64,000 nt of DNA, taken from the NCBI GenBank assembly GCA_039931615.1, contig JBDTRR010000032.1, positions 1 to 64,000 on the forward strand, written 5' to 3'. The notes under the pieces were generated by a model. That model was not told where the DNA came from. It saw only the letters and a program-made list of their open reading frames with translations, and searched no databases. The DNA is from JAHFUI01 sp039931615. GTDB lineage: Bacteria; Acidobacteriota; Vicinamibacteria; Vicinamibacterales; CAVVIG01. Shown here piece by piece: positions 1-7,895 of this stretch. Numbering within the stretch: the first letter of the stretch is position 1; every line of letters starts with the position of its first letter. The translations under genes and the position numbers were made by a program.

Positions 1-1150
1 ACAGCAGATCCATCCCGACCGGATCGACCGCCGTGATCCCGAGGCTGTAGCAGACGGCGCTGTTGGCCGCCGACCCCCGCCCCTGCACGAGGATGTCGTG
101 CTGACGGCAGAAATTGACGATGTCCCAGACGATCAGGAAGTAGCCGGCCAGGTGCAGCTTGTCGATCAGGTCGAGCTCGCGGGCGATTTGCGCGCGGGCG
201 CGGTCGGTGAACGGGCGATAGCGTTCGCGGGCGCCGACCTGGGTAATCTGGCGGAGGAACGTCTCCTGGGAATCGCCCGGCGGCACCGGATAGTCGGGAA
301 AGCGATATCCCAGATCCGCCATCGTGAACTGCAGCCGATCGGCCAGCTCCCAGGTCTGGCGAATCGCCTCCGGCCGATCGGCGAAGAGCGCCGCCATCTC
401 GGCCGCCGGCTTGAGATGGCGCTCCGCGTTCGGCGCCAGCCGGCGTCCGGCGCGCGCCAGATCGGTGTGGTGATGGATGCAGGTGAGCACGTCGAAGAGC
501 GGCCGCTCGGCCGGCGTCGCGAACCGGACGCCGCCGGTCGCGGCGACCGGCACGCGAAACGCCGCGGCCAGATCGACGAGCGTCTCGTTGGCGGCGGCCT
601 CGTCGCGCCGGAAATGACGCTGGATTTCGACGACCACCGAGTCGCGGCCGAACAGCCGGATGGTGCGATCGAGCAGCCCGCCGACGCCGTAGCGCTGCCC
701 GTCGAGCGCCGCCCGTCCGACCAGCGCCACCAGGCCGCGCGTCGAGCCCTCGAGATCCTCGAGCGTCAGCGCGCCTTCGCCTTTCGGGGCGCGCAGCTTC
801 ATCCGCGTGACGAGCCGGCACAGGTTGCGATACCCGTCCTGGCTCTCACAGAGGACCGACAGGACAAATTGTGAATGGTGAATTGTGAATTGTGAATTAT
901 CTGTACTGCTGATCGTCAGCTCCGCCCCGATGATCGGCTTGATGCCGGCGGCCCGCGCCGCCTTGTGGAAGCGGGGGGCGCCATAGACGCCATCGCGATC
1001 GAGCAGCGCCAACGCCGGATAGCCGAGATCGGCGGCTCGATCGACGAGGGCTTCGGGCAGCGACGCGCCCTGCAGGAAACTGAAGGCGGATGCCGTGTGC
1101 AGCTCGATGTAGGAAGACACAAACCCTGCCACCGCTGAAAATGCGGCCAT
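1..1150 (-). CDS. dnaE2: Error-prone DNA polymerase DnaE2 (ImuC), C-terminal part beyond the window
   Basis: This is the first ~383 residues of a C-family DNA polymerase paralogue that carries out translesion synthesis as the catalytic member of the ImuA-ImuB-DnaE2 mutasome. A PHP-type segment (ELHTASAFSFLQGAS) follows the start; its first metal-binding HxH pair is degenerate, as is common in DnaE2. The visible part ends near GRGSAANSAVCYSLGIT, the conserved entry to the polymerase core. I chose ATG at 1150 over GTG at 1120 because it is in frame and leaves only an 18-base gap after imuB. Residues ~87-98 (DNSQFTIHHSQF) are encoded by a heptad repeat array and look like an insertion. The gene is the last of an imuA-imuB-dnaE2 operon. 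Confidence 0.92.
   Translation of the reverse strand, partial: MAAFSAVAGFVSSYIELHTASAFSFLQGASLPEALVDRAADLGYPALALLDRDGVYGAPRFHKAARAAGIKPIIGAELTISSTDNSQFTIHHSQFVLSVLCESQDGYRNLCRLVTRMKLRAPKGEGALTLEDLEGSTRGLVALVGRAALDGQRYGVGGLLDRTIRLFGRDSVVVEIQRHFRRDEAAANETLVDLAAAFRVPVAATGGVRFATPAERPLFDVLTCIHHHTDLARAGRRLAPNAERHLKPAAEMAALFADRPEAIRQTWELADRLQFTMADLGYRFPDYPVPPGDSQETFLRQITQVGARERYRPFTDRARAQIARELDLIDKLHLAGYFLIVWDIVNFCRQHDILVQGRGSAANSAVCYSLGITAVDPVGMDLL
866..900 (-). repeat. In-frame AATTCAC heptad array inside dnaE2
   Basis: On the minus strand the sequence reads as degenerate AATTCAC heptads (AATTCAC, AATTCAC, CATTCAC and so on) inside the dnaE2 reading frame. It sits between the conserved segments GAELTI and DGYRNLCRL and adds about a dozen residues. 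The same heptad forms the hairpin array at 12802-12906. In this orientation the heptad has no stop codon in any frame, whereas the opposite strand contains TGA. Confidence 0.8.
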
Positions 1151-1168
1151 GAAACCGCCTGACAGTCC

Positions 1169-2635
1169 TCAATCCACGACCGCGTCGATAAACCATCCAT
1201 CAGTCACCCGATCCCGGAAGATCCGGTAGATCGCGCCGTCGCTGAGCGAAACATCCCACTCGTCGCGGTTCCAACCCGCCTCGGGCCCCTCCCCCGCCCA
1301 CCATTCGCCGGACGTCCGCCACGGACCGGCGCACCCCCGCACCCGTCCACCCGCGAACCCGCGGCGGTCGGTGGTGACGGCCACCGGCCGGCCGCCGGCG
1401 ACCGCGACCCGCGCCGGCACGGGATGGCGGCACCGGCGGAGAACAGAGATGAGGGACGCGGAGGAAGCTGAGGACGCAGAGGCTACCCCGTGCTCCACCG
1501 GGAACGGCTGTACCACGAAGGCGCCCGGCCGATACGAATCGACGATGGCGGGCCGGCCGATGCGGTCCTGGCCGAGCAGCGCCGTCAGCCGCGCGATCAG
1601 CGTCGACAGCTGCTCGGGCGTCGGGTGCGCGCGCGTGAACAACGTGTGCTGCAGCACGCGGCCCGGTGTCGGGTCGATCACGACCGTGACCCGCTCGATC
1701 GCCGCGGGCGGCGGATGCGATTCGAGATCGAGCAGCAGCAGCGTCCTGAGCGTCCGGACGTCGCGCAGCGGCGCCGGCAGCTCCAGCGTCCGCGTGAAGG
1801 TGCCGCCCCGCACGACATCCACCGCCGGGTCCGACGCAGGGTGGGCCCCGCCGCCAGCGGCGCCCGGGCGTCGATCGGCGTCGTAACACTTCACCAGATC
1901 GAGCGCGAGATGGACCGCCGCGGCGCCGCGATCGCGCCGCTCGAGGCGGATCGTCAGCGGCTCGAGAAGGCGCGTCAACACGAACGACAACGGCTCGAGC
2001 CCCTCGATCGGCCACTCCAGGTCGGCCGACGACTCGAAGCGTTCCTCGGGAAGCGTGGGGACGAGCGGACGGGCGTCCTGCCCCCTGGCCATCGCCTGCC
2101 AGACCAGACCGGGCTGTCCGAGACGGGCAGCCAATCCGGCTGGCGGCAACGCCGCGAGTTCGCCCAGCGTTCTCACTCCCCACCGTTTCAATGCCGGGAT
2201 CACCGGGCACGCCGGATCAACCTGTTCGAGCAGCCCGACCGGTAAAGGGGCGAGCGCGGCGGCTTCGCCGCTCCGCTCGACCACCGTCAGCCCCGGCCGC
2301 GCGTGCGCGAGCACCATCGCCGCCGTGCGCGTGGCGGCGACCGCCACCTGCAGGCGCAGACCGCGGGCAGCGGCGGACCGGCGCAGCTCGGCGCCGATCG
2401 CGCCTGGATCGCCCAGGAGCCGATCGAGCCCCCGGATGTCGATCGACACGAGATCGTCGCGATGGCATTCGAAGCGCGGCGAGAAATCGCGGGCCAGCTG
2501 CACCAGCGTGCCCGCGTGGCCCGGCGAGACCGCGTGGAGACAGGCGTAGAGAGGCGGCGGGCACGACGCCGCCAGCCGTGCACCGCCCGCTGCCCGCGGC
2601 GAATCCGACGCTGAAGGCGGCATCCCGTCAGACAT
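1169..2635 (-). CDS. imuB: ImuB, Y-family polymerase-like mutasome adaptor
   Basis: This 488-residue protein belongs to the ImuB/DinB-like family. ImuB lacks polymerase activity and links DnaE2 to the sliding clamp and to ImuA during induced mutagenesis. Visible landmarks are LVSIDIRGLDRLLGDP (palm-like region), VAVAATRTAAMVLA, a helix-hairpin-helix-like stretch around LKRWGVRTLGELAALP, and the typical tail GWNRDEWDVSLSDGAIYRIF. The ATG at 2635 overlaps the imuA stop (ATGTCTGA), which implies translational coupling; the frame stays open further upstream but that part overlaps imuA. About residues 385-400 (VASASSASSASLISVL) come from a repeat rich in GCGTCCTC and interrupt an otherwise conserved region. 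Confidence 0.9.
   Translation of the reverse strand: MSDGMPPSASDSPRAAGGARLAASCPPPLYACLHAVSPGHAGTLVQLARDFSPRFECHRDDLVSIDIRGLDRLLGDPGAIGAELRRSAAARGLRLQVAVAATRTAAMVLAHARPGLTVVERSGEAAALAPLPVGLLEQVDPACPVIPALKRWGVRTLGELAALPPAGLAARLGQPGLVWQAMARGQDARPLVPTLPEERFESSADLEWPIEGLEPLSFVLTRLLEPLTIRLERRDRGAAAVHLALDLVKCYDADRRPGAAGGGAHPASDPAVDVVRGGTFTRTLELPAPLRDVRTLRTLLLLDLESHPPPAAIERVTVVIDPTPGRVLQHTLFTRAHPTPEQLSTLIARLTALLGQDRIGRPAIVDSYRPGAFVVQPFPVEHGVASASSASSASLISVLRRCRHPVPARVAVAGGRPVAVTTDRRGFAGGRVRGCAGPWRTSGEWWAGEGPEAGWNRDEWDVSLSDGAIYRIFRDRVTDGWFIDAVVD
1438..1485 (-). repeat. In-frame GCGTCCTC-type repeat inside imuB
   Basis: On the minus strand this reads as degenerate copies of CTCTGCGTCCTCAGC. It encodes an Ala/Ser-rich run just before the conserved VLRRCRHPVPARV segment. 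A purer version of the same repeat (GGCGTCCTC units) lies between genes at 53975-54027. It has no in-frame stop in this orientation. Confidence 0.65.
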
Positions 2636-3413
2636 CCGGTGACGCCTCGGTCGCCAATGACACACAGACGCCCTCGCGCCTGCGGCCTCTCGCGCTGATG
2701 ACGTGGAGCTCGAGATCGAACCCTTTGAACATCTGCCCCGGGCCGCTGGCGTCTGACCGTCCGCCCTGCCCTCCTGGCTGCTGACGCCTGGCCCGTTCAC
2801 ATTTCACCGACAACCCCGCCGAGCTCCGCGCCATCGGCTCGGCGCCGACCAGAAGGCAGGCGGTCCGGCTGCCTTCGAGGATGCGCTGGAGCCGCAGCCA
2901 GGTCGTGAACGGCAGCCGCCGGATCGCCTCGGCCGGCGCCTCGGCGACATCGAGCACGACGCAGCCGAAGTTGCCGGCCTGCAGGATGAGCATCAACGCC
3001 TTGACCGCCTGCTCGACGGCCCGCGGGTTGACGTCGCGGCACATCCCGGGATTGGTCACCACATGGCCGCGCACCCAGAGCAGGCGATCGAGATCGATCC
3101 CGGCCGCGGCCGCCGACGCCGGGTCGAGCGTATCGAGCGCGTCCACCAGCGCGACCAGTTCGCCGCGGCCGGTGGCGGCGGCCAGGATCTGCAGGAACAG
3201 GCTGGTGCGACCCGACGATCGGGGACCGATCAGCTCGGACAGCTGACCGCGCGGGAACCCGCCACCCAGGGAGGCGTCCAATGCCGTCACGCCGGCCGGG
3301 GCGACAACGTAGTCATCGGACGGATCGAGCGGGGCCAGCGCGGTCGTCAGCGTCCGATCGAGCTGTCGGGCGCGGAGCAGCGATTCGAGATCGGCGCGGG
3401 CCAGCGTGGGCAT
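2628..3413 (-). CDS. imuA: ImuA, RecA-like mutasome protein
   Basis: This 261-residue RecA/SulA-like ATPase-fold protein heads the mutasome operon. The P-loop region reads LIGPRSSGRTSLFLQIL, with Arg where a classical Walker A has Lys; degenerate P-loops are known in ImuA. LVALVDALDTLDP and FGCVVLDVAEAP match the remaining RecA-core strands. In Caulobacter and pseudomonads ImuA binds RecA and ImuB and is LexA-controlled; that role is inferred here from family and gene order. The stop overlaps the imuB start by 8 bases. A three-half-site palindrome (3497-3523) lies about 85 bases upstream and is a plausible operator. The C-terminal part near 2740-2800 is unusually Gly/Gln-rich. Confidence 0.88.
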   Translation of the reverse strand: MPTLARADLESLLRARQLDRTLTTALAPLDPSDDYVVAPAGVTALDASLGGGFPRGQLSELIGPRSSGRTSLFLQILAAATGRGELVALVDALDTLDPASAAAAGIDLDRLLWVRGHVVTNPGMCRDVNPRAVEQAVKALMLILQAGNFGCVVLDVAEAPAEAIRRLPFTTWLRLQRILEGSRTACLLVGAEPMARSSAGLSVKCERARRQQPGGQGGRSDASGPGQMFKGFDLELHVISARGRRREGVCVSLATEASPDV

Positions 3414-3496
3414 ATCTTCGCTTTACTTTCGCCTCTCTCCGGCCAATATAACGTAGCCCCCGTCCCCGATCAAGGGGGATGAACGTAAGATAAGAT

Positions 3497-3523
3497 TCAA
3501 CGGTAAACGTTGACGGATCAACG
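3497..3523. promoter_or_regulatory. Three-half-site palindromic operator between imuA and the MFS gene
   Basis: TCAACG (3497-3502), CGTTGA (3508-3513) and TCAACG (3518-3523) give two overlapping inverted repeats, with a 5-base and a 4-base spacer. The site lies in the divergent promoter region upstream of imuA. LexA boxes vary by phylum, so a LexA role is inference; another repressor acting on the MFS gene is equally possible because the third half-site touches that gene's proposed GTG start. Confidence 0.5.
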
Positions 3524-4875
3524 TGTTTAGAGCGGATCGAACCCTCAACCACCAGGATCTCTTGCCAGAATCCGCTCCCGTCGACGCGCCATCCACGCCC
3601 CCTCCCGCGGCGGCCGCCCCTCCTTTGTGGGGCTCCAAGACCATGCAGCGGATGCTGGCGGCGTTCACCTATCGCGATTTCCGCGTCCAGTGGTTCGGCG
3701 CCTGCACCTCGAGCATCGGCACCTGGACCCAGCAGACGGCGCAGAACTGGATGGTGCTGCAGCTCACCAGTTCGGCGTTCTTCCTCGGCCTCGACGCCTT
3801 CCTGCAGCAGCTGCCGATCATGCTCTTCACGCTGATCGGCGGCGTGCTGGCGGACCGGCGGGACAAGCGTCAGACGCTCCTGGCGTCGCAGTACGTCCAG
3901 ATGGCGACGGCGGCCGCCCTGGCCCTGCTGGTGTTCTTCGGGGTTGCCCAGATCTGGCACATCCTCGTGCTGTCGTTCGTGACCGGCCTGGCCCAGGCCT
4001 TCGGCGGTCCGGCCTATCAATCGCTGATCCCGTCGCTGGTCGACAAGAAGGACCTGCCGAACGCGGTCGCGCTCAACTCGATCCAGTTCAACGTCGCCCG
4101 CGTGCTCGGCCCGCTGGCATTCGCCGGCACGATCGCGGCATTCGCCCGCTGGGGCTTCAGCGATCCCCAGGCGATGGCGGCCTGCTTCGCGCTGAACGCC
4201 GTCTCGTTCCTGGTCGTGATCTATGCGCTGATGTCGCTGCACATCAAACACATCCAATCGACCGCCAGCACCAGCATGGGCGACGAACTGCGGATCGGCC
4301 TGTCGTACGTGCGGCACCACCACAGCCTGATGGCGCTGATCGTCCTCGCCGCGACGACGACGTTCCTGGGCTTCTCGGTGTTGACCTTCCTGCCGCTCTT
4401 CACGCAGCAGGTCTTCCACGAAGGCGCCCGCACCTTCAGTTATCTCCTCGCCTTCTCGGGCGCCGGCTCCGTCGTCGGCTCGCTGATCGTCGCCTGGCTC
4501 GGCAAGTTCAAGCGGATGGGACTGACGTCGCTGCTGGTGCAGGCGGTCTACGGCCTGTTGATCGTCGCGTTCGCGATGTCGCACGCGGTCTGGATGAGCG
4601 CGCTGCTGCTGTTCCTGATCGGCGCCGCGCTGATGATGATGTTCTCGACCGTGACGTCGCTGATTCAGCTGATCGCGCCGAACGAGATGCGCGGCCGGGT
4701 CATGAGCATCTACATGCTGGCGTTCCGCGGCGGCATGCCGCTCGGCAGCCTGATCAGCGGCTATCTCGCCACCGTGATCGGCGCGCCGATGGTGATCGCG
4801 ATCAATGGCATCCTGCTGGTGCTCGTCTCAGGGTATTTCCTGCTGGTCCGCAGCCACGGCATTCGGGAAGCGTAG
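3523..4875 (+). CDS. MFS transporter, EntS/MFS_3-type exporter
   Basis: This is a major facilitator superfamily permease (450 residues from GTG at 3523) with about 12 predicted membrane segments. The first (FRVQWFGACTSSIGTWTQQTA) and the loop ADRRDKRQTLLASQ match the EntS/MFS_3 family of drug or siderophore exporters. The N-terminal ~40 residues are Pro/Ala-rich and poorly conserved, so ATG at 3643 (MQRMLAAFTYRDF) is an alternative start. The substrate cannot be told from sequence. The gene diverges from imuA and ends at a TAG that is the first unit of a GGATTAG heptad array. Confidence 0.88.
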   Translation: MFRADRTLNHQDLLPESAPVDAPSTPPPAAAAPPLWGSKTMQRMLAAFTYRDFRVQWFGACTSSIGTWTQQTAQNWMVLQLTSSAFFLGLDAFLQQLPIMLFTLIGGVLADRRDKRQTLLASQYVQMATAAALALLVFFGVAQIWHILVLSFVTGLAQAFGGPAYQSLIPSLVDKKDLPNAVALNSIQFNVARVLGPLAFAGTIAAFARWGFSDPQAMAACFALNAVSFLVVIYALMSLHIKHIQSTASTSMGDELRIGLSYVRHHHSLMALIVLAATTTFLGFSVLTFLPLFTQQVFHEGARTFSYLLAFSGAGSVVGSLIVAWLGKFKRMGLTSLLVQAVYGLLIVAFAMSHAVWMSALLLFLIGAALMMMFSTVTSLIQLIAPNEMRGRVMSIYMLAFRGGMPLGSLISGYLATVIGAPMVIAINGILLVLVSGYFLLVRSHGIREA

Positions 4876-5008
4876 GGATTAGGAATTAGGGATTAGGAAT
4901 TAGGGATTAGGAATTAGGGATTAGGAATTCGTGACCAGGGCGCGGCGCCGCGCCGAGAATTCGTCATTCCTAATAATTCCTAATTCTCAATTCCTAATTG
5001 CTAATTCC
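4873..5008. repeat. Mirrored GGAATTA heptad arrays between convergent genes
   Basis: The left arm (4873-4929) is tandem GGGATTA/GGAATTA heptads; the right arm (~4964-5008) is the reverse complement type (TAATTCC units). A short GC-rich palindrome (GGCGCCGCGCC) lies between. The two arms can fold into a long imperfect hairpin that would end transcription from both sides. The stop codons of the MFS gene (TAG, 4873-4875) and of the LytTR regulator (TAG at 4996-4994) are both provided by array sequence. Confidence 0.8.
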
Positions 5009-5752
5009 CGTCAGTCGCGCATAGCCTGCGCGACTGACGGGCAGCCGCCGGCCGTCCGCCAGGATCGCGATGCGGTTGTCGCGGGCGTCGAGCTCGACGC
5101 GGGCCAGGCGGTCGAGGTTGAGCACGAACGACCGGTGAATCCGCACGAACTTCGCCGGGTCGAGCGACGCCTCGACCTGCGCCAGGGTCTGCTCCTTCAG
5201 GTAGTCCTTGCCGTCACACCGGAAGCAGACATAGTCGTCCTGCGCCTGGACGTAGTCGATCTTCCGGACCGGCAGGACGTGCACGCGCGGGCCGTCGCGA
5301 ACCAGGATGCGTCCGGTGTAGCTCGGCGACGGCCGGGCGGCGGCGGCGATCTCCCTGATCGGCAGCGCCTCGTGCCGGCCGAGCCGTTCGCGCGCCCGCC
5401 CCAGCGCCGCCGCCAGCCGCTCGGCGCTGAACGGCTTCAACAGGTAGTCGACGGCGTGGACGTCGAAGGCGCGCAGCGCGTACTGGTCGTAGGCGGTGAC
5501 GAACACCACGGCAACGTCGCGGCCGACCAGTTCCATCACCTCGAACCCGTCCAGCTTCGGCATCTGCACGTCGAGCAGCAGCAGGTCGGGATGCAGATCG
5601 GACACCGCCTTGACCGCTTCGAATCCGTTGGCGCACTCGGCGACGATGTCGACGCCGGGCATCGCCGCCAGGTACTCCCGCACCACGGCGCGCGCCAGCT
5701 CCTCGTCGTCGACGATCACCACCGTCAGGGCCATCTGCTGGAGATCACTCAC
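4994..5752 (-). CDS. LytTR-family response regulator
   Basis: This 252-residue two-component regulator has a receiver domain (residues ~8-125) with the acidic pocket VDDEE, phospho-acceptor Asp in LLLLDVQMP and Lys in YLLKPF. A LytTR DNA-binding domain follows (~150-250; VDYVQAQDDYVCF and FVRIHRSFVLNLDRL type motifs). It overlaps the upstream histidine kinase gene by 8 bases, so the two form a LytST/AlgZR-like pair. Its last residues (GISN-stop) come from the neighbouring repeat array. Targets are not visible; the LiaF-like genes just upstream on the same strand suggest envelope stress. Confidence 0.92.
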   Translation of the reverse strand: MSDLQQMALTVVIVDDEELARAVVREYLAAMPGVDIVAECANGFEAVKAVSDLHPDLLLLDVQMPKLDGFEVMELVGRDVAVVFVTAYDQYALRAFDVHAVDYLLKPFSAERLAAALGRARERLGRHEALPIREIAAAARPSPSYTGRILVRDGPRVHVLPVRKIDYVQAQDDYVCFRCDGKDYLKEQTLAQVEASLDPAKFVRIHRSFVLNLDRLARVELDARDNRIAILADGRRLPVSRAGYARLTGISN

Positions 5753-6803
5753 TGGTGGTGCACGGCAACGAGAGCTCGACGCGGAACTGCGCCGCGCCGG
5801 CGTGGATTTCGATACTCGCGTCAGGGCCGAACATCGCGTCGAGACGGCGGCGCACGTTGTCGAGCCCCATCCCGCCGGTCCGGGCCGGACGGGCCTCCGG
5901 CTCGCACGGGTTCTCGAGGCGGATCGAGCAGTGGCCGTTGCGGCGGGAGATCTCGAGCCGGATCACGCCGCCGTCGACCAGCCCGGCGATCCCGTGCGTG
6001 ACCGCGTTCTCGACCAGCGGCTGCAGCAGCAGCGGCGGCACCAGGCAGGCGGCCGATCCGTCGTCGATGCGCCGGTCAACCCGCAGCCGGGCGCCGAACC
6101 GCACCTGCTCGATGCTCAGGAAGCTGTCGGCCAGCGCCAGTTCCTCGGCGAGCGGAATGCGCTGGCGTGAGCTGAGGCTGAGGGTGTCGCGCAGGAAGCC
6201 GCCGAGCAGCACGCACATGCGGCGGGCGCCGGCCGGATCGCTGGCGGTCAACGCGCTGATCGAATTGAGGCTGTTGTAGAGGAAGTGCGGATCGATCTGC
6301 GCCCGCAGCGCCCGCAGTTCGGCGTCGCGCGTCAGCAGCTCGAGCGCGAGCTGGCGGCGTTCCGCCTCGCGCGCGACCTCGAACGCGAGCAGCGCGTAGT
6401 GGACCGCCAGCGCCAGGAGGAACAGCAGGACGCCGGCGGCGAAGACGAATGGAATCTGCTGGGCGTAGCGCTCGGCGGCGGGCGCGAACGCCTCGGTCGA
6501 GCTCAGCACGGTGATCCACGCCTCGGTCAGGCCCAGCCACAGGCCGCTGGCGATCGACGCCGCCAGGGCGGACGAGGTCAGCACCTGGATCACGCTGCTG
6601 CTGCGAAGAGGCACCGCCCGGCTGACGTACCACGCCGAGAGGCAGACGAACGCGTAGACCAGGCACAACGGCAGCAGCAGCGCCAGCGCCTCGACCGAGG
6701 CGAGCCCGAGACGGGTGAAGACGGCGGCAAGCAGGGCGCAGACCACCAGCCACGCCGCGAGATACGCGGCAAGCCGTTCGACCCGGCCGAGAATCGGATG
6801 CAT
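5745..6803 (-). CDS. LytS/AlgZ-type sensor histidine kinase
   Basis: This 352-residue membrane kinase has about four hydrophobic segments in residues 10-145, a short coiled linker, and a His_kinase domain whose phospho-acceptor motif is IDPHFLYNSLNSI. The ATPase domain carries the N box LVENAVTHGI and the G box GGMGLDNVRRRL. Partner is the overlapping LytTR regulator. No extracellular ligand domain is present, so the signal is probably sensed in the membrane. Confidence 0.92.
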   Translation of the reverse strand: MHPILGRVERLAAYLAAWLVVCALLAAVFTRLGLASVEALALLLPLCLVYAFVCLSAWYVSRAVPLRSSSVIQVLTSSALAASIASGLWLGLTEAWITVLSSTEAFAPAAERYAQQIPFVFAAGVLLFLLALAVHYALLAFEVAREAERRQLALELLTRDAELRALRAQIDPHFLYNSLNSISALTASDPAGARRMCVLLGGFLRDTLSLSSRQRIPLAEELALADSFLSIEQVRFGARLRVDRRIDDGSAACLVPPLLLQPLVENAVTHGIAGLVDGGVIRLEISRRNGHCSIRLENPCEPEARPARTGGMGLDNVRRRLDAMFGPDASIEIHAGAAQFRVELSLPCTTSE

Positions 6804-6821
6804 GTCGGATGGTGGGCGGGG

Positions 6822-7517
6822 TCAGTTCCTGATGTCCACGCCGCCCATCATCACGAACCCGCGCACGATCAGACGCGGCGCCGTCGGGTTCAGCGACGTC
6901 CGGGCCTTGACGTCGACGCTCCCCAGGAAGGTCGTCGCCTCGACGACCACGTTCCAGGTCTCTGGCACGAGCAGTTCGAAGCCGCCCATCATGGCCAGTA
7001 CGCGGACGACCGCCTGGCCGTCCGCGATGCCCGCGTCGCGCAGGTCCAGTTTGCCGCCGCCCATGAACGCGGTCAGCTCGCCGCCCCGGAATTCGGATGA
7101 GACGACCTTGCGGTCGCAGCCGCCCATCACGGCCAGCCCGGAGACAATCGTCCCGCCGTCGACGCCGCGCTCCTCTCCAGCGTGTCCCGAGTAGGCCTGC
7201 CACACGATCCGGCCGCCGACCAGCACCAGGATCAGCGGCCAGAAGTCCCAGACGTTCATGTCCCACAGGCCCAGCCGCCGGCCCAGCATGACCAGGCCGA
7301 CGAAGATCCAGATGCCGCCGCCGACCGTGCCCGCGGGCGTCCGCGCCTGGACGATCTGCGCGACGCCGACCGCCACGAACGCGAGCGGCCAGAACTGGAG
7401 AAACTGGCTGGCGCGCAGGATGTTCATGTTGTCCAGTGTGAACATCACGCCGACCGCGGCGAGGAGCGCCCCGAAGACGAGCTGAGGGGTGATTCGGATT
7501 CCAGGGTGCGGGTCCAT
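6822..7517 (-). CDS. LiaF-like membrane protein with toastrack-type C-terminus
   Basis: This 231-residue protein has about four N-terminal membrane segments (residues 8-105) and a C-terminal region like the LiaF cell-envelope stress regulator (DUF2154). The C-terminal half holds four repeats of a strand ending in MGG (AVMGGCD, AFMGGGKLDL, AMMGGFELL, VMMGGVDI), consistent with a beta-helical shell. I chose ATG at 7517, one base after the stop of the upstream gene; a longer frame to 7610 overlaps that gene. In Firmicutes LiaF inhibits a LiaS-type kinase; a matching role toward the adjacent LytS-like kinase is inference. Confidence 0.85.
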   Translation of the reverse strand: MDPHPGIRITPQLVFGALLAAVGVMFTLDNMNILRASQFLQFWPLAFVAVGVAQIVQARTPAGTVGGGIWIFVGLVMLGRRLGLWDMNVWDFWPLILVLVGGRIVWQAYSGHAGEERGVDGGTIVSGLAVMGGCDRKVVSSEFRGGELTAFMGGGKLDLRDAGIADGQAVVRVLAMMGGFELLVPETWNVVVEATTFLGSVDVKARTSLNPTAPRLIVRGFVMMGGVDIRN

Positions 7518-7519
7518 GG

Positions 7520-7885
7520 CTACTCCAGTTTCTCGGGTGCGCGCGATCGATGCGGCACGATCTGATTCCAGACGATGCTGATGCCGAGCGCGACGAGGAA
7601 GAGCGGCCACGAATCGCCGAACCGCAGCACACGCATGTCAATCAGCAGCAGCCAGACGCCGAAGAACACCCACCAGCCGCCCTGCCACGGCCCCTGCGCC
7701 GGCCGGTTGGCCAGTTTGATGAGCCCGACACAGATGAGGGCCACCGGCCCCGGCCAGAATCGCGTGGTGCCGAAGACGTCGATCAGCCCGGCCCTTTCGA
7801 GCAGCAGGGCGACGCCGAGCGCGACGATCAGCAGTCCGATCGTCAGGCGGGCGGGATCGGAGACCCGTGGCCTGTCCTGTGGCAT
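7520..7885 (-). CDS. Small LiaF-TM-domain membrane protein
   Basis: This 121-residue protein consists almost only of four hydrophobic segments with short charged loops (LTIGLLIVALGVALLLERAG, WPGPVALICVGLI, WWVFFGVWLLLIDM, WPLFLVALGISIVW). It resembles the membrane part of the next gene but lacks the C-terminal domain, so the pair probably arose by duplication. The tail is basic (PHRSRAPEKLE). The gap to the downstream start is 2 bases, so the genes are almost certainly cotranscribed. Confidence 0.8.
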   Translation of the reverse strand: MPQDRPRVSDPARLTIGLLIVALGVALLLERAGLIDVFGTTRFWPGPVALICVGLIKLANRPAQGPWQGGWWVFFGVWLLLIDMRVLRFGDSWPLFLVALGISIVWNQIVPHRSRAPEKLE

Positions 7886-7895
7886 CTCGTCTCTC

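Noticed and set aside
3313..4584. A 423-residue minus-strand frame across the MFS gene
   Set aside because: Arg/Gln/His-rich shadow of the MFS coding strand.
4873..4929. TTAGGG-like telomere sequence
   Set aside because: The match arises from degenerate GGGATTA/GGAATTA heptads between two bacterial genes; the period is 7, not 6, and there is no chromosome end.
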